Part shown: positions 44,563-54,189 of the stretch, piece after piece | Layout: each line of letters begins with the position of its first letter | Position numbering within the stretch: position 1 is the stretch's first letter | Assembly: GCA_039621445.1 (NCBI GenBank) | Contig: CP154954.1 | Location: 27,516,123-27,580,122 of the forward strand | Reading direction: 5' to 3' | Source of the DNA: Euglena gracilis | Lineage: Eukaryota > Euglenida > Euglenophyceae > Euglenales | Length of the DNA stretch: 64,000 nt | Made by a program: the position numbers and the translations under genes | The notes under the pieces: model-generated | The model's input: the letters and a program-made list of their open reading frames with translations, nothing else | Told to the model about the DNA's origin: nothing | Database searches by the model: none

Positions 44563-46619
44563 TGGTGGGGTTATCAATGCAACCTGGTGCTATAAATCCT
44601 TCCCTACTCCCCAGAATCAAAATTCGCTTACAAAAATTGCGGCAATTCATAAAGAAGTTGAATCCAAATTTCCTGTTGACTTTACGTTGTACAATAGCGT
44701 ATGCGATATCAATACTGGATTATTCCTCCCGGGGCTGTTTTGTTACATCATCAATTTTGATGAAAGTACAACCTTTCCTTAATCAAGTAATACGTGCATG
44801 CCTTTCCTTCCCCCCAGACACCCCCATTTCACTGATGACTCTCCCCATAGCACATTTTGGTTGGGGCTTTCCAAATGTGACTCATCGAGCCCGACTCCAA
44901 TTTATTTTGGGTTACTTCGAAGCAATCGATGGTAGGAACAATTTGTGTAGATTCGTGATGCGTCAATCTAGGGATGACTCCGGTGTGCAGAGTGACTATG
45001 CTTTGATTCGTTCTTTATTTACCCAATATGATCTCTCCGAGGTTGTTCCAGCCTCATTTTTTTCCCCATGCCTACCCAGCCTTTGCCTTTCACTTCAGCA
45101 TGCCTCCGTACTATATATCACAACGGATGCTTCGCTAGTCTCTCTGCAGGATGGTGTGTTCGATCTTCAACGAGCGGGTTTGGGTGTTGTCATCACGGAT
45201 GGCATTGTTTATCAAGAGATCTCGTGGGGGTTCTGTTCTGTGGCAGCTTGTTCCACTGATCTGGAATGGATGGGGAAGCTTTTGGCAGTTTGGCTGGTGC
45301 GCTTCTTCCGGGGCAAGATAGTACTGTTGTGGTGTGACAACTCATCCGTACAACTTTGCAACTTCACACAATGGGTGAAAGTCTCTCCTTGGGTGGACCG
45401 TTGGGCAAAGATGATTTTGGGTTTGCCGGTTTGGGATCATATCACGGAGGGGTGGCTTCAGGCGGAACACGATTCACTCTCTCAAGGATTGGCATGTTCG
45501 TGGCAGAAACGGGCAGATTATTTGGCTGGTTGGGGCTCAACTCATGTGGAATCGGCTGGTTTCCCTTTGGCTGATATGCTCTCTTCTCTGGAGGACCCCC
45601 CCTTTCCTTTGTTTTGGATGGAAGGCTTGATCGTTTCCTTGAAGAGATTTGTGACCAAGCTCTACGAACTGTGCACTTTCCGTGATTCAGTCGCTTTCGC
45701 CACCCTGAATGCTGGTGCCTTTTGTCGTCTGACTTGGAAAAAGTTGGTTTTATCAAGTGATGTTCCATTGGTCATGCACAAAGTGGCAGCCTACCTGCGT
45801 GCTGTGCCCTTTTTGTCTCGGAGTGCTCATTACAATGTGGAATGTCGGTTTTGTCATGCCGAGGTCGGTTTTTTGCCCAGGCACATTGTTGGATGTGTGG
45901 GATTGTATGAAGTATTGATCAAGGCTTTCTCGGAGGTCCTGCAAACAGTATCAACAGGTTCACTGGGTTCAATACTGGAAAGGTCGGACTTGGCTGCGGT
46001 TCTGCAATCTCAAAATGAGAGGTGGGTCATTGCACTTCTTCCTGAAGAAAACGTCGTCCGTGTGCGTCATTTTTTTGAGCAAAAAGGTTTCCTTTTGCTG
46101 TGTGTTACATGGTCGGGCCTCATCAGTGTACCACATCGATTGAGTATGCTTTTCTCCACAAGTGTTCGTTTGGAATTGTGTGCCATAGTATTACGGACAT
46201 TATCAGCTGCCCCACGAGGATTCTTCACAACATCAGATATCGACATTCCACCGCACACCAATTTTCGGGGTTTGGTGGGTTGGTCAAGCAACGACGCACG
46301 TGGGTGCCAACCGTCTTTCCGGGTCCAACGAAGGCTCGCATGGATCTTGCACAATTTGGAGGGTGGTCGTTTGTGTTCTTCTCGTTCCTTGTCGGTATAC
46401 CTCCCCCCCCGATGTTTGCATCCACCTGACCTATTTGATGTAAGGGTTTTTGCTTGTGATGTTAACCATTGTTTTGTCATCTCTAACCATCCTGGGAGAG
46501 GCCCTGCATGCGTGCTGTGTGATTGCCACATAACAGCTCCCTCGTATTGGCATCTCCATCGCTCCTATTCCGAAGGTGCGCTGTACATCTCAGCAGACTT
46601 CTGCTCATCGCCCCTCTAA
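44535..46619 (+). CDS. LINE ORF2 continuation: thumb, RNase H and CCHC finger
   Basis: 694 codons in a different frame from the preceding ORF; no ATG at its upstream edge, which fits a broken single ORF. Early residues (NPSLLPRIKIRLQKLRQFIK, CTIAYAISILDYSSRG) match the region after the RT palm in LINEs. RNase H: YITTDAS (about 194), DLEWMGKLLAVW (about 242), LLWCDNSSVQL (about 265), i.e. D-E-D. A zinc finger CRFCHAEVGFLPRHIVGC (CX2CX9HX4C) lies at about 437. The stop is TAA 46617-46619, before the tandem-repeat 3' region. Confidence 0.85.
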   Translation: MQSVCEVPLMVGLSMQPGAINPSLLPRIKIRLQKLRQFIKKLNPNFLLTLRCTIAYAISILDYSSRGCFVTSSILMKVQPFLNQVIRACLSFPPDTPISLMTLPIAHFGWGFPNVTHRARLQFILGYFEAIDGRNNLCRFVMRQSRDDSGVQSDYALIRSLFTQYDLSEVVPASFFSPCLPSLCLSLQHASVLYITTDASLVSLQDGVFDLQRAGLGVVITDGIVYQEISWGFCSVAACSTDLEWMGKLLAVWLVRFFRGKIVLLWCDNSSVQLCNFTQWVKVSPWVDRWAKMILGLPVWDHITEGWLQAEHDSLSQGLACSWQKRADYLAGWGSTHVESAGFPLADMLSSLEDPPFPLFWMEGLIVSLKRFVTKLYELCTFRDSVAFATLNAGAFCRLTWKKLVLSSDVPLVMHKVAAYLRAVPFLSRSAHYNVECRFCHAEVGFLPRHIVGCVGLYEVLIKAFSEVLQTVSTGSLGSILERSDLAAVLQSQNERWVIALLPEENVVRVRHFFEQKGFLLLCVTWSGLISVPHRLSMLFSTSVRLELCAIVLRTLSAAPRGFFTTSDIDIPPHTNFRGLVGWSSNDARGCQPSFRVQRRLAWILHNLEGGRLCSSRSLSVYLPPRCLHPPDLFDVRVFACDVNHCFVISNHPGRGPACVLCDCHITAPSYWHLHRSYSEGALYISADFCSSPL

Positions 46620-46929
46620 CCTCCAACACAACGCTTCGATCAGGGTGCTCCACTTCATGTGTTCTTGTGTATGTCTGTAGCTCATGTATCCTCTTCCCCC
46701 CCTATTCATCTACCATCGCTATGTCAAGCACCAAGGGCATGCGCACTTGCTCATTAACCTCTGCCATGGTGTGCTATACACACTGCGATGTACCGTACGG
46801 CGATGTACCCTCTGCAATGCGATTTTATGGATTGCATCGTTTTGGTTGGTGCTGCCCTCTTTCCACCCTGGTTCGACGTGAGTGGTTGTGATGTTTGGGT
46901 TGACTCTTTTCGCTCTCATTTGGTAGGGC

Positions 46930-47385
46930 TGTGTTTGGGCTCGAGTTGTTTGTGCTGCCCCCTTCCCGCTCTCGTCCGGTAGGGCTGAGCGTGTGCTTGT
47001 TTCGTTCGTGCTGCCCCCTTCCCGCTCTCGTCCGGTAGGGCTGAGCGTGTGCTGGTGTTGTTCGTGCTGCCTCCTTCCCGCTCTCGTCCGGTAGGGCTGA
47101 GCGTGTGCTTGTGTTGTTCGTGCTGCCCCCTTCCCGCTCTCGTCCGGTAGGGCTGAGCGTGTGCTTGTGTTGTTCGTGCTGCCCCCTTCCCGCTCTCGTC
47201 CGGTAGGGCTGAGCGTGTGCTTGTGTTGTTCGTGCTGCCCCCTTCCCGCTCTCGTCCGGTAGGGCTGAGCGTGTGCTGGTGTTGTTCGTGCTGCCTCCTT
47301 CCTGCTCTCGTCCGGTAGGGCCGAGCGTGTGCTTGTGTTGTTCGTGCTGCCCCCTTCCCGCTCTCGTTCGGTAGGGCTGAATTGT
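46930..47385 (+). repeat. 56-bp tandem repeats in the LINE 3' region
   Basis: About eight units, each with GTGCTGCCCCCTTCCCGCT, CTCGTCCGGTAGGGCTGAG and CGTGTGCTTGTGTTGTTC. The block CTGAGC recurs at 46985, 47041, 47097, 47153, 47209 and 47265 (56-base spacing). The last unit runs into TATTTTATTTTATTTT. Tandem repeats in 3' UTRs occur in several LINE clades. Confidence 0.95.
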
Positions 47386-47436
47386 TATTTTATTTTATTT
47401 TAATTTAATTTATTTTTCATTTTCCTTCCTTCCCGC

Positions 47437-47442
47437 AATAAA
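47437..47442 (+). promoter_or_regulatory. AATAAA polyadenylation signal of the LINE
   Basis: AATAAA, about 50-70 bases before the A-rich tail CCAAACCAAACCAAAAAAAAA. The distance is longer than usual but the order is right. Confidence 0.5.
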
Positions 47443-47510
47443 TGCTAAATAAGCCCCTTTCGCGTTGCCTGTACTCGCCCAGGCTCACCAAACCAAACCA
47501 AAAAAAAAAC

Positions 47511-47697
47511 CCTTGCCCTTGCCCTTGCCCTCCCCCTTGCTTTCCCCCTGTCTCTCCTTCCCCTTCTGGGGCTCCGGCTTCCGGTACCCGGGGGTGATCT
47601 CCTCGATGGTGTCCTCCTCCTCTTCCTCTTCTCCCTGCTGCACTGGTGGGACTGCGGGAGCTTCGCTGGCGACTGCAGAGGAGGTGTCCGAGCTGTC

Positions 47698-47729
<32 letters not shown>

Positions 47730-48771
47730 CCTCCTCCACCTCCTCCTCCTCCGGGTGACGGCTGGGCTGGGCCACCGGTGGCGGCACGATGACGGGGCTG
47801 GCCCCCTCGGGCTGACTGGCGGGTGGGGTCAGCTCTGGGGTCTCCCGGCCGGGGGCGGTCATCTCCACGTCACCTTCCTCTGGGCTGTCCACCGCCTCGG
47901 TCTCCTCCCGTCGGGCCTTGCGGGCTGGGGGCCTGCTGGGCTTCTTCTCCGGCTCCTTCTTCTGGCGCTTCTTCTTCCGGTCACCCCCACCCTTCTGGCG
48001 CTCCTCCAGCTTCTGCAGGCGGCGCTGCTCCTGCCGAATCTTGGTCTGGCGGCGCCGCTCCTCGGCCTCCTTGGCCCGTCGCCCCGCCTCCTCAGCGGCC
48101 AGGCGGAGCTTGTCCTGGAGGGCGGCGTTCTCCAGGGGGACCCAGAGGGCGTCCCCCCCTTCCAGGGCGACCAGCAGGAGGGGCAGCATGGTGGAGGCGA
48201 CGGGCCGGGGCAGGGTCACCGTGTTGGCCACGGTCTGGGTGACGTCTTCCAGGCTACTGGCCGAGTCCTCCACCACCACCAGCACCTCGGGGGCCCGCTG
48301 CCGCCGCCACTGCCGGTTCCACATCGGCTCCTCCGGCAGGATGCCGCTGGGCCGCAGCAGTCGGCTGGCCGCCCGGTGCCTCGCCAGCGGCGCCTCGTGC
48401 TCCTCCGCCACCACCCGCTGCGCCGCGCGCGGGCAGGCGTGCTGCCGCAGCGCCCGGTACACCGCCCAGGCGTCCTTGAGCAGCAGCTCGATCCGCGGCC
48501 GCCGCGGCTCCCAGGCCAGCTCCTCCAGCAGCGCCGCGCCGCCCTCCGTCCGCAGCGGCACCCGGGTGTGGGCCACCTGTACCACCAGGGTCTGCAGCGG
48601 GTGGCCGCGCTGCACCACCACCGCCACGAACTCCTCGTAGGTGGCGGCGAAGTGGGCCTTCACCAGCTGGCCCAGCAGCTTCCCGGACTCCGCGGCCAGG
48701 GCGGTCTCCTCGCTTTAGCCCTCGTAGCCACGGCGACGGGAGTGGGTGCTGCTGGCCTGGGAGGACTCCAT
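47511..48771 (-). pseudogene. 5' part of the LINE-interrupted cargo gene, unrecognised
   Basis: Minus strand. ATG 48771-48769 starts MESSQASSTHSRRRGYEG, then an in-frame TAA (48717-48715), after which the same frame stays open for about 400 codons: LAAESGKLLGQLVKAHF, TLVVQVAHTRVPLRTEGG, WAVYRALRQHAC, MWNRQWRRQRAPEVLVVVED, then a long charged coiled-coil (about 190-260 residues in; KLRLAAEEAGRRAKEAEERR), a Lys/Arg-rich block (RKKKRQKKEP; likely nuclear signal), an acidic Ser run, and a (G)KGKG end where the LINE has inserted. GC-rich codon use like the host genes, unlike the LINE. No transposase, helicase or nuclease motif. Alternatively the AAAG before the open frame is a splice acceptor and the TAA is intronic. 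Confidence 0.55.
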
Positions 48772-49971
48772 TCAGTCCACCCCAGGTCTGGCGACACACC
48801 TTACACCAACCCACTATTCCGTCAACGTCACACCGGCCACTCTCACCATTCAGAATGCATCGCACAAACACACATTTACACACTTCACATCCACACCTCT
48901 GTAAGTCATTTCTTCTCTTCAGAGACGTTTTGATGCGCGCAATTGTGCAAGTCAACAAGGAAACAGACACGCACCAATTCACAGCTATACCCTGCCTGGT
49001 CATCCGCCATGTACGTTAGCTCCAGACAGGGAACAGCAATCAAGTATCACCATAAGGCCTTAACCACCCTGCACTTCACGCACACACTCTCAAATTGGTT
49101 GTCAGCATGACATCTCAGAAGTTACAACATCTCCAGCATTCATACAAATCAGACCCCCTTTCGCTCCACTAAGTAACCGATAACGTCCAAAGTGTTTCAT
49201 TGGTCACACAACACCCACTGGGTAGCTTCGCAACAAAAAGCAACAAATTGTGCGCGCAATTGCGCAAGTAAAACAGGAACACTTTTCATCACTGACACAA
49301 ATCTGGAGTGTCACAACCCCCCTCTCAGCAACTCAATCCATAATTGAGGACACAATCGTTTGATGCGCGCAATTGCGCAAGTGTGCAATGCGCCATAAGT
49401 AAAATTCTGTTGAACACCAATTAGAAGGTTCCAATTCACCGGGCATTTCTTCACCCTTGTTCAAGACAGGCGGTGTCACACCCCTCTTCGGGCACACTCA
49501 ATTCCATCGTACTTCGCAATTGGTGGCACCCAACACACCCGCGCAACAATTCTCAAATGCATTGAGGGTGTCCAGTTTCATCGCCAGCCAAACCATGGAT
49601 ATCCACAGGACACATTTGCACCGTCCAAAACTCAAAAACTGTGCGCCGCCAGATCTGGCCAGGTGCTTGCCGCGGGCAGCTGTGGGGTAGAAGTGGGTGT
49701 GGGTGGGTGCCCCGCGGGCAGCGTGAAAGAAAGCAGCTGCGGAGAGGGGGAGGTACAGAATTTCACGCGTCCGTCCGGTCGCGAAGTCCAGTTAGGACTT
49801 TGTATTTGAAGGGGTTCGAATTGCCCAGCCCTAACGAGTTCCGGGCGCGATCACAAAAATTTTTTCCGGCGGACAGGGTACAGGGTCCCAGGGGTTACAA
49901 AAAAATGGTACATTTGCGCAATTGCGCAAATGTCAAAGGAAAAACCCTTAAGTGCGAATTCGGCCGCCTAA
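48772..49971. other. Right subterminal region of the 16.4-kb element
   Basis: No exon recognised. Contains GCGCGCAATTGTGCAAGT (48936), GCGCGCAATTGCGCAAGT (49252) and GCGCGCAATTGCGCAAGTG (49364), each a palindrome with a common AAGT tail, and ends in the right TIR. It is the upstream side of the minus-strand cargo gene, so the palindromes may overlap its promoter. Confidence 0.6.
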
Positions 49972-49972
49972 G

Positions 49973-50719
49973 TCCCTCCAAACGAAACCAGCACGCACAG
50001 ACGATGAGCACCTGTGCTCGCCGTCTGTGCGCTCATCGGCTGTGCGCGCCTGTTAGATTTTTTTTGTTCATCAACACATCTCATTTACATGTGCCGTGAT
50101 TCAGATGGTTGGGACCTCCTGCCATCCCAGCCAGGCTGTATTTTAGTCGGGTGTCGACCCCACCCCCGGGGGGGGGGTGCCTGCCTGACCAGGCACTCCA
50201 AGGCACTCCAAATCCGAACCCCCGGGGGGGGGGGTCGGACACACGGTCAAAAGTGCCCTAGCACAGACCCGCCGCCGAAGTCGCCAGGGAGCCAAAAATG
50301 GCCTATTTTCAAAGGAATGTGCCTGGGTGCTGGCCGAAATCCGACCCCCTCGCAGGGGGGGGGGTAGTGCCTGCCTGGGCAGGCACTCATAGGCACGCTG
50401 GACCCCCCCCTCCCCCCAGGGTTGGAAAAATACGGCCTGATCCCGGCAGGCAGGTGGGACCCCCAACAGGCTGAATTTTGAGGTCCCCCAGGGGGGGTAG
50501 GCATTCCAAAGCACCCAGATCTGCACCTGGGAGGGGGGGGTTGGGCTTATGGCCAGAAGTGACTGGGCACACAGTCAAGGCAATTCCAGAAGAGTCCATT
50601 TCTGGCACTTTTTTGGGCCACAACCAGGCAGGCCCCGACCCCACCCCAGGGGGAGAGGTGCAGAAGGGTGTCTGCCTGTCCCGGCACTCCCGGGCACGCG
50701 GGGGGGGGGTCACCTCCAG
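49973..50719. repeat. CID-gene intron with GGCAGGCACTC hairpin repeats
   Basis: Between about 50150 and 50720, short inverted motifs TGCCTGCC(T)G...CAGGCACTC recur at about 50169, 50368 and 50668, each beside a CCCCCGGGGGG block and followed by variants of AAAGTG...GCCA...TTTTGGCC. A related piece lies near 53850. No exon. Confidence 0.5.
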
Positions 50720-53176
50720 CCTTGGCCCCCGCCTCCTTTCCCAACCCCCGCGACGGTCTGCCGCCATCATCCGGGTCGCCAAGGCCGGCGGGGCGCTGGC
50801 CCCGCAGTGGGCCGGGGAGGTGGTGGCCCTCGTGGAGGAGTGCATCCGCGGGGCCCCCACCCCCCTGGCGCGCCTGGCGGCCTGGTGTGTGCCCTCAGGT
50901 GCTCCTGCGTGTCCACCGTGTGTCCTGCCATTTGCACTGCAGCAAAGCCTATTTGAGGTGGGTGGCTGTTTTTAATTTGTCAGGTACAACAAACATAAAC
51001 ATTAAAACAAAAAACATTATCATTCGAGCCAATGCGGGGAAACCCCAAAATGGAAGCCTGCTAATTGTGTTCATTTGGCCTGTACAGCGCCAAATTCCAA
51101 TGTTAATTTGAAGCTTTACAGAGTATTTTGTCCAATATGGAAGAATAACTGTGACAACAGAAGCACCAGACCATTTTCTAGGATTTTGTGACCCTGGATC
51201 TTTACCCTGAATATTTCTGTGAAAATGGACAATAATCCATGTGGGAGTTTTGATTATGCCACAAGGTATGAAGGTCTCAGAATTGCATTTTTTCGGAATC
51301 TCTCGGATGTTCCCAGCCATCTAAGTTTGGACCGAGGTGTCCCCAATGGCAGAATCCCATCAAGAACAATGCAATTTTATGAAATTTTTTCGCAAATCTT
51401 CGCTTGGGTGGGGCTTCCCCTATCAATTCCCTTACTCCTTACGGTAACCTCAAATTCCCCTCGCACTTATGCATCCAGAACGTCGGGGCAACATTTTGTG
51501 TGGGAACACCAAACCAGGGCGGTGGGGTCTACCCGGGGGCTCAATGGGGCTGCCTCCCCCCATCAGGATCCTGCTGGACACCCTCGTTGTGCACACCCAC
51601 CCCGTCTACGCCTCCCTCTTCGCCCCCGGCCTGGAGGCCAGGCCCGGCTCCAGGGGGAGGGGGTGGACAAGGGCGGACAACAGTGGGGAGGGGGGCGTGG
51701 TGGGTGCCATCGCCCGTGCCTGCCAGCAGCGCTGGCCTGCTCCTGTCTGCGGCCGTGGGCGAAGTACGCGGACCTTTACCACTCATGCTCGGGGCCCTCC
51801 TCCCAGTCCAGTTTTGGCACGTGTCTGGTCTGGGGCACCCCGGGGGCAATTATGGCAGGGGGGGGGGTTCTTATGGATTTGCTCATCCACATCAATGATG
51901 GGCAAGCAAGCGAGCTTTTGAGGAATTCCAAAGTTCCATTTTGGGCCCTAGGCGGCAACTGTGATGGGACGGGAAGGAGGTTGGCCCCTTGAGCCCCCCC
52001 CCCCCTCTCGGCGAGGCCCTCGGCCGCGGTGCGTGGAGCCGCGCTGGGTGCAGGTGCTTTCCCTCACCACCCTCGCCAACATCGAAAGCACGGTGGCGGC
52101 CGCCGAGCAGCCGGTGCCCCCCCCCGCCTCACCCGTTCACATCCCGTCCGTGCGCGGCAGCTGTATGCCTTTGGGGGTCCACGGTCAACCTGAATGGGTG
52201 GCCGGGGACACTGGACGCAGGAGCGTCCGTGCCACATACCCTTTCGCCGTGTGGCAGGTGGCAGCGCAGGAGAGAACACACTCCACCCGCCACGACGAAG
52301 CGGCAATCATGATCTCGACCACAACACCTTTTTGGGGGGAGGGTCAGAATCAATTGCATCGGCAACAGCCATCTCCCCCCAAGCACGGATAAGTGATGTG
52401 GTAAGGATGATAATAAGTATGTGATGAGGAAGATGTGTCTAGCACAACCCCTGCCCGGCACAAAGGATATGCATAGTTAGCTCCCCCCCCCATTCCCTTG
52501 ATTTCCGTGGTTTTCCCAGCAAAATGAACCGCATGTGGACCGAAGTTGGGTGAGGGTGAGGGTTTGGGTTGGGGTTGAGAAGAATTTGGAATTTGAAGAT
52601 TTTTTACCCCAACCGCACCCAATGGGAAACCTGGAATGAGGTGGAAGAAGTCTGCAGCCAGACCCCCAGGGGTGCCTGCAGGGCGACAAAGGCTGTGTGC
52701 AGCATCGGACTCGGATTCAGACTCTGGGGATCACGGCGCATCCCGTGCCTCCATCGATACGTTCCTTCGGCAGCATTCTCAGGCGTGTCCTGTATAAGTC
52801 CGTGCCATCCACCAAATCCAAAAAAATGGTATTTAGGTATCAAAGCACTAAACCACTCATGCGGACGCATGTGAATCTCTGTCTTGTTGACCTGTGTGCC
52901 TGTGAGCCTTGAGCTGTGTGCACGAGTGCTCTGCGGCTGCTGAACAGTGCCCAACCGGCACACCTCAGCCTTTTCTTGCCGTGCCTACATCCCTCTCTTC
53001 CTCCCAACAGCAACCGGCATCTCGAACACAGCCCGTGCGACCCATCCCCATCATGGTGCTGGATGACGACGACGAGGACCCCCTGGCTCCATCCTCCCCA
53101 GCGATTTACTCCCCTGTTGAGCCTGCTGAGGAAGGGCGATGGTCGCCCATCTTCGAGGTGCAGGAAGCCGCGCTGG
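50720..53176 (+). CDS. CTD-interacting-domain (Pcf11-like) protein, internal exons
   Basis: Exons 50720-50884 (AAIIRVAKAGGALAPQWAGE, VVALVEECIRGAPTPLARLA) and 51567-about 51660 (ILLDTLVVHTHPVYASLFAP) join in phase through a split Trp codon. The joined text fits the CID pattern: I..LA......A..IV.LIE..I..AP...+L..LYLLDS+V.N....Y..LFA. CIDs bind the RNA polymerase II C-terminal domain in 3'-end processing and termination factors such as Pcf11. Later exons: about 51725-51800 (frame uncertain), 52054-52113 (VLSLTTLANIESTVAAAEQP), about 52703-52782 (ASDSDSDSGDHG, ends LRQHSQ) and 53011-53176 (QPVRPIPIMVLDDDDEDPLA). The 52783-53010 intron starts GCGTGT with matching phase 0. No stop was found before the repeats at 53.5 kb, so the 3' end is missing. 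The domain call is by eye. Confidence 0.5.
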
Positions 53177-53515
53177 GTGTGTTGTGTGATGGTGTTACTG
53201 TGTGGTGTGTGTTTGTTTTGTTTGGTGTGTGTGGGCATGTGTGTGGGTATCATATGCATGAGTGTACGTGTGTGGGTATTGCATGCATGAGTGTATGCGT
53301 GCGGGTAGGTGGGTGGGTGGTGGCCTGTAAATTCTTTCTGTCCCCGTTGATTATTTTTTAAAAAATTATACATCTGCCCAGCCTGAGAAAACATTTTGTA
53401 TATCGATACTCCCACTGCTGCAAGCAACCCAGGCGGCGACGACAATGCAAGAATTTTTTTCCTGGTGAGGAGGAGCATGGGTGGTCGCCCATGTCCAAAG
53501 CACTGGGAGCTGAGC

Positions 53516-53517
<2 letters not shown>

Positions 53518-53556
<39 letters not shown>
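53518..53556. repeat. (GT)n microsatellite
   Basis: About 19 GT units. Confidence 0.95.
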
Positions 53557-53559
<3 letters not shown>

Positions 53560-54028
53560 GGTCAGGTCTTTGCTTAAGGAGTTGCAAACCCTGAGAAGCT
53601 GGGTTGTAGCAAGTCCAAAGCTGGGCAGTGCAATTTCTAGTGGAAACTCTTGCAACCCCATTTTGCGGAATGGTTTTCCCAGTTTCGCACCAGCTGATCA
53701 CAGAAACCTGGCATTTTTGGAACAAGATTAGCAAAAAAAAAAGGTTAAAACCCGTTTTCAGATCGGTGCGAAGTGCCAGATATATTTTTTTCCAACCGGA
53801 AGACCCCAGGGCTGTCCAAACCCTATGAATGGTGGAACCCGGATCTCCTGTCAGATTCCACTTCTGGCAGCTTTTTGGCCACCTTTAATGGAGCGTTGGC
53901 AGTCAAATAAAGCGCAAAAAGCCACCTTTACATGAAAATGTTTCATACTTTCCACTGCGCTTTTTCACGGAAATTCCGGAATATTCTGGATATTCTGACA
54001 ATTTCTATTCCAGTTTATTTCCGGTTTA
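53557..54028. other. No gene recognised
   Basis: Unique-looking sequence between the last supported CID-gene exon region and the AT tract. Possible further exons cannot be supported. Confidence 0.4.
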
Positions 54029-54133
54029 TATATAAAACATATATATATATACATATATATACATATATATATATATATATATCTTTACTTGGACCCCCCG
54101 GGGGGGCAAGTAAAGTCTAGCTGCCATATATAT

Positions 54134-54186
<53 letters not shown>
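54029..54186. repeat. (AT)n tract
   Basis: Two long AT runs separated by a short GC-rich piece (GGACCCCCCGGGGGGG) with CAAGTAAAG/CTTTACTTG inverted flanks. Confidence 0.95.

Positions 54187-54189
<3 letters not shown>

Larger units (their letters stand above)
35400..47509 (+). mobile_element. 12.1-kb non-LTR retrotransposon (LINE) insertion
   Basis: AT-rich relative to all surroundings. It contains ORF1 (40712-41617), an EEP endonuclease/reverse transcriptase ORF (41689-44562), its continuation with RNase H and a CCHC finger (44535-46619), eight 56-bp tandem repeats, AATAAA and an A-rich tail (about 47488-47509), and it is flanked by a direct repeat. The domain order EEP-RT-RNaseH-CCHC is that of LINEs of the I/L1-like groups. 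The 5' 5 kb is unusually long and contains what look like spliced exons. It sits in the same strand sense as the CID gene and opposite to the interrupted cargo gene. Confidence 0.75.
33567..49972. mobile_element. 16.4-kb TIR element of the CTTAGGCGGC family, 5-bp TSD, carrying a cargo gene and a nested LINE
   Basis: The left TIR from 33567 (CTTAGGCGGCCTAATTCG, then CACTTAAGG) and the reverse complement of the right end (CTTAGGCGGCCGAATTCG, then CACTTAAGG) differ at only about 2 of 30 positions, and both run into a GCGCAWWTGCGC palindrome. TCCCT is duplicated exactly at 33562-33566 and 49973-49977. Further GCGCAATTGCGCAA-type motifs occur at about 34262, 34752, 34871 near the left end and 48936, 49252, 49364 near the right. 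Without the nested LINE (35400-47509) the element would be about 4.3 kb with one minus-strand gene. It probably occupies intron 1 of the CID gene. Two independent smaller elements is the alternative; the exact TSD argues for one. Confidence 0.7.

Noticed and set aside
47755-48933. 392-codon open frame on the + strand
   Set aside because: Antisense shadow of the minus-strand cargo gene. Its Leu/Gly/Pro composition is typical of the reverse of GC-rich coding, and the minus frame has the coherent charged/coiled-coil architecture.
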